A program made the translations under genes and the position numbers. A stretch of 64,000 nucleotides of DNA from Rutpela maculata (lineage: Eukaryota; Arthropoda; Insecta; Coleoptera; Cerambycidae), in contig OW386289.2 in NCBI GenBank assembly GCA_936432065.2, forward strand, positions 19,798,277 to 19,862,276, written 5' to 3'. Position 1 is the stretch's first letter. Each line of letters begins with the position of its first letter. The notes beneath the pieces are model-generated. The model was not told where the DNA came from. It did not search any database and was given only the letters and a program-made list of their open reading frames with translations. This document shows, one piece after another, positions 57,186 through 64,000 of this stretch.

Positions 57186-58749
57186 ATGTCTAAGCTAGAA
57201 AACTTGATCAAGGTTAGAACCACCATAAAATCGAAATTAACGCGTTGTAGCACGTTTGTAAAATCATTCGATTATATAACAGACAACATTCATCAATTAA
57301 AAACGCGAAAAAGTATGTTAGATTCAGCATTTAATGAATACAACAACGTTCAAAACGAAATTGAATTACTAGATACGGTCACAACTGTGGAAAAACATGC
57401 GGAAGAACGCGAAAAAATCGAGAATCAATATTGCGTCATTATAAGTGACATAGAAGAACTTCTTGAAAAATGTGTTGCAAATTCAGCCACAAATTCTAGC
57501 AATAATTTATCAAATAGCGGAAATAAGAAGCAAAATACAATTAATCTTCCCACACTTAATTTAAAAACATTCGACGGATCATATAAAGAGTGGTTGTCAT
57601 TTTATAATTCGTTTACATCAGTAATTGACGACAAAGACAACAATTTAACTGATTGCCAGTGACATAGAAGAACTTCTTGAAAAATGTGTTACAAATTCAG
57701 CCACAAATTCTAGCAATAATTTATCAAATAGCGGAAATAAGAAGCAAAATACAATTAATCTTCCCACACTTAATTTAAAAACATTCGACGGATCATATAA
57801 AGAGTGGTTGTCATTTTATAATTCGTTTACATCAGTAATTGACGACAAAGACAACAATTTAACTGATTGCCAACGTTTGCAATATTTAAAATCATGTTTA
57901 CGGGATGAAGCCCTACGTTCTATCGAGGTGTTAGAAATTTCTAACGAAAATTACAAGGCTGCTTGGAATATCTTGGAGAAAAGATTCAAGAACACACGAC
58001 TAATTGTTCAAGATCACATTTTGGCAATAATTAAAGCTCCTAGCGTACTAAAAACCTCACACATCGCATTTCGTGATCTGTTAAACATTTTAAATTCAAA
58101 TATTGCAGCATTAAAAAAGTTGGACGTTCCTATAGATACATATCATGCCCTAATCGTTCCGATTATAGTAGAAAAGCTCGATTACAATACAGTTAAAGAA
58201 TGGCAATCCACACTTAGTACAGAAATCGCGAAGTTTGATTCCCTTAAGAACTTTTTAGAAAATAGATGCCAATTGTTAGAATCTTTAAATACAGTCACAC
58301 AAAATAATCAACGCCAACAACCTAAGTTACAGTTAACTAAGGTAAATCAACGTGCCGTATCTCATGTCTCCACGCGAAAATCCAACAGTTGTGAATTATG
58401 TAACAAATTATCACATAGCATTCATCAATGCATACATTTCTTAAAGCTACCCATAGCGGAGCGCATATCTAAAATCCAACAATTAAAATTATGTTCAAAC
58501 TGCCTGCGCAAAAATCATGAAATTTCTAATTGTTTTTCAAAACACACGTGTAATGAGTGCAATCAAAAGCACCACACGTTAATTCATCAAAGCGAGCAGG
58601 CTAATAACAGTATACCAATTAATACTGATAACACCGCAGTTACTTTAGTATCTGACGTTGTTGAATCTAATCAAATTCCTATTTTACCTACAGCTATTGT
58701 TTTAGTTAGGGATATATATACAACATGCATAAATGCAGAGCGCTCTTAG
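57186..58749 (+). pseudogene. BEL gag, broken by a tandem duplication
   Basis: It starts at ATG 57,186. A predicted helical N-terminus (LIKVRTTIKSKLTRCSTFV) leads to the DUF1759-like block LPTLNLKTFDGSYKEWLSFY, the hallmark of Pao gag. A 214-bp direct duplication (57,447-57,660 repeated at 57,661-57,874) shifts the frame and brings a TGA at 57,660. The second copy carries the rest of gag in the new frame. Further on come three Cys/His knuckle-like blocks (CELCNKLSHSIHQC; CSNCLRKNHEISNC; CNECNQKHHTLIH). The frame ends at 58,749, just before the protease. Confidence 0.88.
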
Positions 58750-61253
58750 ATTCGGGCTCTATGTCAAATTACATAACCACAGCTTTGTGTAAAAAATTAA
58801 ATATCAGAAAGACCCTATTAATATGACCATTGGCGGCATAGATCAAATCAAGACCGATATTAAACATTCAGCGGTAGTTTCAATTAAATCACAGTACAGC
58901 GATTATTCTCCTAAACTTAAATGCTTAGTAATTGAAAGGATAACCGAAAATTTGCCGTTAGTAACAATAAACAAGAAATATTTGGAAATTCCAAATTACA
59001 TACCTTTGGCAGACCCTAATTTTAATTTATCAGCACCTATAGACCTGCTTATAGGTACAGATGTATTTTGGGAATTATTAGGAAGCAATAAAATCATAAA
59101 GGGTCCTTCAATCTTCCAAGAAACACGTTTAGGCTATATTGTCGGGGGTTTTTCTAATCTCTATTCAAATAATATTTATGCAAGCAATAAAATGCAAATC
59201 TCTATGCATACCAATATACTTGAACAGCAATTAGAGAAATTTTGGGAATTAGAAGAGTGTAATAATATTTGTAATATTTCCGGCCTTTCTTCAGAACATT
59301 TAGAATGCGAGTCTTATTTTAAAAGGACAACTAAACGGAATGCAACCGGTCATTTTATTATTAAATTACCATTTAAACAAAATGGGCCGAACTTAGGCGA
59401 TTCACGTAGTATCGCTTTGAAACAATTTTATAATCTCGGGAGAAACTTAGCTAAAAATCCTGAATTAAAAAATGATTATATTAATTTCATGAGAGAATAT
59501 GAATCACTAAATCATATGGAAGAAGTTCCACTTGACGAAATAAATAATATTAAAGCATTGTATCTCCCCCATCATGCGGTAATAAAAGATTCTATAACTA
59601 CCAAGGTACGAGTAGTGTTCAATGCTTCTTTAAAAACAAACAACGGTTTAAGTCTGAATGACAATTTATTAGCAGGTCCCACTATTCAGCAAGACCTATT
59701 TTCCATTTTAACTCGTTTTCGTACTCATAAATACGTTTTAAGTGGTGACATTGCAAAAATGTATAGAATGATTCAAATGAATCCCGATCATAGTGATTAT
59801 CACAGAATTTTCTGGAGAGAAAATCCAGATTGCCTCTTAAAAACGTTTAGATTAAAAACGCTAACTTACGGTACTTACTGCCAGTTTTATCGCGACTAGG
59901 TGTTTGAAGGAGTTAGCCTTACAAAATGAAAATCAATATCCCTTCGCTAGTAAAATTATTCTACGCGACATATATGTCGACGATCTACTTACAGGTCATA
60001 ATTCATTGGATGAACTTTTAATTACAAAGAATCAATTAACTTCAATTTTAAGTCAAGGCGGTTTCGAATTACGCAAATGAGCATCAAATCACTCTATTTT
60101 ATTACCGGATATATCTCAGATCAAAACAAATGTTGACGTTCGTTTAGATAAAGATGATTACACCAAAACACTTGGACTTTTATGGAATCCCAACTCAGAT
60201 TCCTTAAAATACGAAGTCAAACAACAAATCGTTCAAAGGGAAATTACAAAGCGAGGTATGTTATCTATCACAGCTCAAATTTTTGATCCCTTAGGACTTC
60301 TTGGTCCGATTATTATTCGCGCTAAAATCATTTTACAACAATTATGGTCGCTTAAAACGTCATGGGATGAACCAGTCCCCCATAACATTTTTTGTATTTG
60401 GAGTGATTTTGCACAAGAACTACCTTATTTAAATAAACTTGAAATTCCACGAAATGTGCTACCTTTATTACCAAAAACCGTCGAATTGCATGGTTTCAGT
60501 GACGCGTCGCAAATAGCATATGGCGCTGCCGTTTATTTAAGAGTAACCGATCATACTAATCAAAATGAAACACGGCTGCTATGCGCTAAGTCAAGAGTAG
60601 CTCCGTTACGAACAGTTTCTATACCTAGATTAGAATTATCAGCAGCGCTACTTTTAGCTCGTTTAGTTGACGCTCTACTAAAAACGTTGAATCTTGACCT
60701 AGATAAAATATATCTATGGACCGACTCCACCATCGTACTGGCATGGATAAAATCAAACTCCGGTTCCTTTCAGACGTTTGTAGCAAATCGCATTTCGGAA
60801 ATTCAGTCTCTATCGTCTGTTAATAATTGGCGTCATGTCAAAGGTGAGGACAATCCCGCGGATTTGCTGAGTAGAGGTACTTCACCAAATCTCATTCAAA
60901 ACAACAACTCGTGGTGGCACGGTCCAAAATGGTTATCACGAAATCCCTGTAAGTGGCCTATAAACAGTCAAGATCTAAACCCTATTGATCTACCCGAAAG
61001 GCGAAAAGTAACGTTAGTAACAAACCCAATAACTACTTGGGAATTTTCTATTCTTACAAGATTTTCTATCCCAATAAACACAAAATGGTTGAATAAACGT
61101 CAAATTTTCGTTAATACCGCAAGTATAACTATGGTTGTTAGTCAACCTCTAATAAAGGACAAAATGTCCGCTTCAGCAATGTTTAAATACAGTATACAGC
61201 AGAACCATATCAACGTTCACAATTTATGTTTAATAATCTTTGATAAGAAATGA
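58735..61253 (+). pseudogene. BEL pol: protease, reverse transcriptase, A17/RNase H
   Basis: The protease has LLDSGSMSNYI near 58,742 in one frame, and after a shift near 58,815 continues from 58,823 (DUF1758-like, LIGTDVFWELL). The reverse transcriptase shows TKVRVVFNASLKT and YVLSGDIAKMYRM. A 1-nt shift near 59,878 moves the following ATRCLKELA and YVDDLLTG (catalytic YxDD) to another frame, and a TGA at 60,078 replaces the usual Trp after LRK. The frame from 60,258 holds the Pao block ITAQIFDPLGLLGPIIIRAK, then RNase H (HGFSDASQIAYG; LWTDSTIVLAWI; VKGEDNPADLLSRG). The element ends before the integrase. Confidence 0.88.
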
Positions 61254-61377
61254 GATATCCATTCGACGCTTAAATGTAGTATACCAAACACCACTTATTA
61301 ATGTTTACGAAACAATTTAATTAACCTTTGACAAAAAATGGTTATTATATAGTATAAAAAGTAAGAATTACAAACGT
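61254..61377. other. Unassigned AT-rich sequence after the BEL fragment
   Basis: No open frame or repeat is supported. The BEL homology fades around 61,120-61,250, so the breakpoint lies in this vicinity. Confidence 0.35.
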
Positions 61378-61552
61378 CTTTAAGGTACGTTTTTTCAATA
61401 ATAATTGAAAATGGTTATTTAACGTACTTATTTAACTTTGAAATATAATATAATATACTTACTTTAAGGTACGTTTTTTCAATAATAATTGAACATGGTT
61501 ATTTAACGTACTTACTTAACTTTGAAATATAGTATAATATACTTACTGTATA
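61378..61552. repeat. Tandem duplication, about 84-bp unit, two copies
   Basis: Both copies share AAGGTACGTTTTTTCAATAA and ATTTAACGTACTTA, with only a few differences. A partial third unit may precede it. Confidence 0.85.
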
Positions 61553-61743
61553 CACAGTATATAAATTATAAACGTCATCCAAATGCAAATGTTTTAATCT
61601 AAAATGGGTATAGGTTAAAATAAATAAAACGTTAGAATGTAAACATAAAAGTATAAAAAACATTTATTTTTGATAAGTACGTACAATAGAATGTTAAAAA
61701 TGTAGAAACAAAAGAATACAAATTTTTTAATATTTTTTAATAG
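61553..61743. other. Unassigned AT-rich sequence
   Basis: Nothing is supported on either strand. Confidence 0.3.
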
Positions 61744-62049
61744 GTAGGGGAGGCTGGGGTAAAACATGAGGTAAAAATACAAAGAATAAAATATAAAAAA
61801 ATCTAAAGGTTACGACACCCAAAAAAAAAAAAAAATAGTAACCTAACTCAATGTTTATGTATTTTATATTAAAAATAAATTAGGGATCCATAATTTAATT
61901 AACCGTTAAAAAAATATTTCTTTTGTAGCAAAAAATCAAAATAAAAGATATGATGAGAGATGCTGTAATATGTGAGGCTAATTTTTTAATTAGCATTTTA
62001 ATAATGCATCACTCACCTTTTTAAAACTTATTACCCCAATTTCCCCTAC
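61744..62049. mobile_element. Possible MITE, 306 bp
   Basis: GTAGGGGAGGCTGGGGTAA at the left is mirrored by TTACCCCAATTTCCCCTAC at the right, about 20 bp with three or four mismatches. The inside is AT-rich and non-coding. No clear target duplication is seen. Alternatively the right repeat is the terminus of a larger element holding the gene that follows. Confidence 0.5.
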
Positions 62050-62060
62050 AATACGAATGT

Positions 62061-63896
62061 CTACTGCTTTTGAGACTTTTCGTATCTATACTTCGCTTGT
62101 TTTAGCCAATCTTGGCATGCTTGATTAATGGCTTTATCCGTTGTTTCCCCAAATATTACCTTTCCTTGCTCTTTGCCCTGAAAGGCTATCTTGACAGCTT
62201 CTGCAAAAAAAAAGTAACTACAGCACAGCCTGTTAAAAAAAGTGCTTTTCATAAACTGTGATTTTTTGTCAAAGTAACATGTGAAAAATTGATTACATTC
62301 GTGTTAATTATAAAAGCAAAATATAATTTATAACTCACCATTAATTGCCTTGTATGCATTTGTTTCTTTAAAAGGGTATTTCTTAGATTGATTAGCAGTT
62401 TTCGGGGCACTACCGGCCCAGTTAAATGCCATACCCAATTTATTAGTTAGGAGATATTTCATCATGTTCATTACACAAGCTCTTACAGTGGTTCCTCCAA
62501 TAGACGCTAGACGGGTCCTCTAAAAAACGATCAATCGTTAAAAACAGCTTTAATTAATAAACAACTAAACAAGATCTACCATATATATAAAATTTTGATC
62601 TTTGTCCAGCCAATCTTCAAGTTCGCCAAAATGAGATTTCCTGTTTACTGGAAATTCAGGTAAATCTGCAGGGCGCTGCAACGCCTGAATATTTTTCACC
62701 TTGCCAAATTTGAGACAAAAATGCAGATTGCTGGTCAAGTGTTGTTTTTATTTTTTCTAAGTCCTGGGTCACATTTTGCTGCCATACGTCTAACTGCTGC
62801 CCGTTACTGCTGCTAGCGGCATTTGTCGTAGTCTGGATATTTCTCTGGATATTAGGACTTGACCTGATGGGAGAATAAATTCCACTGCAATAAAAGTTAT
62901 GCTATATACACAGTAACACTAAGAATTAAAAAAGCATACGTACGTTTCATTTACAGTACTGTTTTTATACAATGGCATACGTGGAAACGGTGATAATGGA
63001 GTAATCAAATTTTGGGATTTTTCCTTTCGCTCTGAATTATGGGACCTGCAATTCAAAGTAAATGTAGTTATGTGTATCTTGACATTCAACAGAAATTTTA
63101 ACATGAACATATATATGATAAATTACTGACTGTTTAAAGAAACAACTTACATGAATGCAGAGGAAACGGTCGATGGGGTTTCTTGAGGAGCCTTTGTAAA
63201 TCGGACATCTTCCGAATCTATATCACTGTTGTCATTAAAAGAAAGAGGAGAATAATTCCTTTTGTTTTTCTTTCTTTGGTGAGAGAGAGGGCTAGCAGTC
63301 TGGTTATTATCAGAATCTGAGGAATATTGATAAATTCCTATTGTGCGCGTTGTCTGGCGTTTTGATTTTCTACTTTCTATCTTCCTTGACGTGTCTTGGT
63401 AATCATTTTCAACCTCGATGTCATCTATTTCCTCTGTGTGTGGATTTGATTTTTTAACAATATCCTTTTCTTTTTGCTTTTCCGAATTATGAAAAAGGTT
63501 TTCAACACTTTGTGAGTTTTGGCCCCCATCATTCAATTGTTCTATTATCTGCATGGTGTTTTCACGTCGTTCAAAGTCACTGCCGCTGCTTTCTGTTATT
63601 ACAGCTAGCAAGGCATTGTAAGCTTCTATGTATGTTCCTAAAATAAAATTAATAACTCAAAAAAGCGATAAAACATTTAACAAGCGCAAAATACCTTTAG
63701 TAGCATGGATTTTTCGTATAGGATAACGACCCCAGGAATCTTTTGGCTGGCTTAACCCTTCAATCATAGCGTCAAGGTGCTTCTGGGAATGTATGTGCAT
63801 AGGCCACAGACATTCTGACTGGTTATCTGTCAGCCAAATCAAGGGCACAACAGAATACTCTTTTTTGTTGTTAGAAAATTCAACAACAGCAAACAT
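62061..63896 (-). CDS. DUF4806-type protein gene, six predicted exons, one frameshift
   Basis: Predicted exons on the minus strand are 63,896-63,695, 63,637-63,151, 63,045-62,944, 62,884-62,580, 62,519-62,339 and 62,200-62,061 (TAG stop). All borders are AG/GT, and phases agree at every junction. The N-terminus MFAVVEFSNNKKEYSVVPLI with CLWP is the module seen at 28,642. A long Ser/Asp/Lys-rich linker follows, with a bipartite basic stretch (SRKSKRQTTR). The DUF4806-like core comes next (IGGTTVRACVMNMMKYLLTN, FNWAG, YKAINEAV), and the C-terminal helix is QACQDWLKQAKYRY. Exon 4 needs a 1-nt change of frame near 62,705 to join its two halves. Proteins of this kind occur as CMC-element partners and as stand-alone insect genes; which applies here is open. 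Confidence 0.72.
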
Positions 63897-64000
63897 TTTA
63901 TATTATCTGAATAAATTATTAATAGTAATAAAGTTAAAAAAAAATTGCTGAAGAATGTGTTTAGCATAAACTGTAGGTAATTGAAACAAGAACTTTACAA
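63897..64000. other. Upstream sequence of the DUF4806-type gene
   Basis: AT-rich, with no TATA box or initiator chosen. The promoter probably continues beyond the window. Confidence 0.3.

Larger units (their letters stand above)
56665..61200 (+). mobile_element. BEL/Pao retrotransposon, 3'-truncated and decayed
   Basis: A probable 5' LTR is followed by a leader, gag with DUF1759-like and knuckle regions, protease, reverse transcriptase, Pao-type A17 region and RNase H. It breaks off before integrase. No 3' LTR is found within the window. At least four lesions interrupt the coding sequence. Confidence 0.88.

Overview
This 64-kb window is AT-rich nuclear DNA of an insect. The retroelement clades (R1-type LINE, BEL/Pao, Ty3/Gypsy), the animal-type CMC/EnSpm transposase with a DUF4806-like partner, and the intron structure all fit an arthropod. 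A beetle is plausible, but nothing here proves the order. I find no convincing host housekeeping gene. Almost everything is transposable-element sequence, nested up to four levels deep.

Left third (1-19,490). A 0.75-kb foldback element (238-992) and a decayed minus-strand protein gene (1,453-2,552) lead to an R1-clade non-LTR retrotransposon on the minus strand (4,268-19,290). The LINE lies in a TAG microsatellite inside a second copy of the decayed gene. Three 3.1-kb copies of one CMC/EnSpm-type DNA transposon (termini CCCAGACAGCAC) split the LINE at 6,895-10,029, 10,524-13,666 and 15,074-18,123. Each has a 2-bp target duplication (TA, GT, TT), and the LINE frame is continuous across each insertion point.

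Middle (19,515-42,086). A dimeric satellite-like array in head-to-head orientation is followed by a young Ty3/Gypsy element on the minus strand (22,993-42,086; LTRs about 2.0 kb). Its 3' LTR carries a 7,759-bp CMC/EnSpm element (24,739-32,497) with an uninterrupted 731-residue transposase and a small multi-exon partner gene. The other LTR supplies the exact empty site, with target duplication GG. The 5' LTR carries a 1,110-bp terminal-inverted-repeat element that itself contains a 225-bp MITE-like insertion.

Right (42,087-56,660). A very large inverted-repeat structure follows. Its outer arms are the same dimeric array (about 140-bp monomers). Its core is a 9.3-kb foldback transposon (45,459-54,732) with a 9-bp target duplication, arms made of a second dimeric array (about 143-bp monomers), and a 1.5-kb insertion of a second CMC-like family (termini CCCACACAGCAC). 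The foldback sits in a fragment of the CMC partner-gene exon.

End (56,665-64,000). A 3'-truncated, frameshifted BEL/Pao element (56,665-about 61,200), an 80-bp-class tandem duplication and a small inverted-repeat element are followed by a six-exon minus-strand gene (63,896-62,061). Its product has the layout of the DUF4806 partner proteins and one apparent 1-nt frameshift.

The insertion order can be read from the nesting, and the CMC/EnSpm family looks recently active because it sits inside a near-identical LTR pair.
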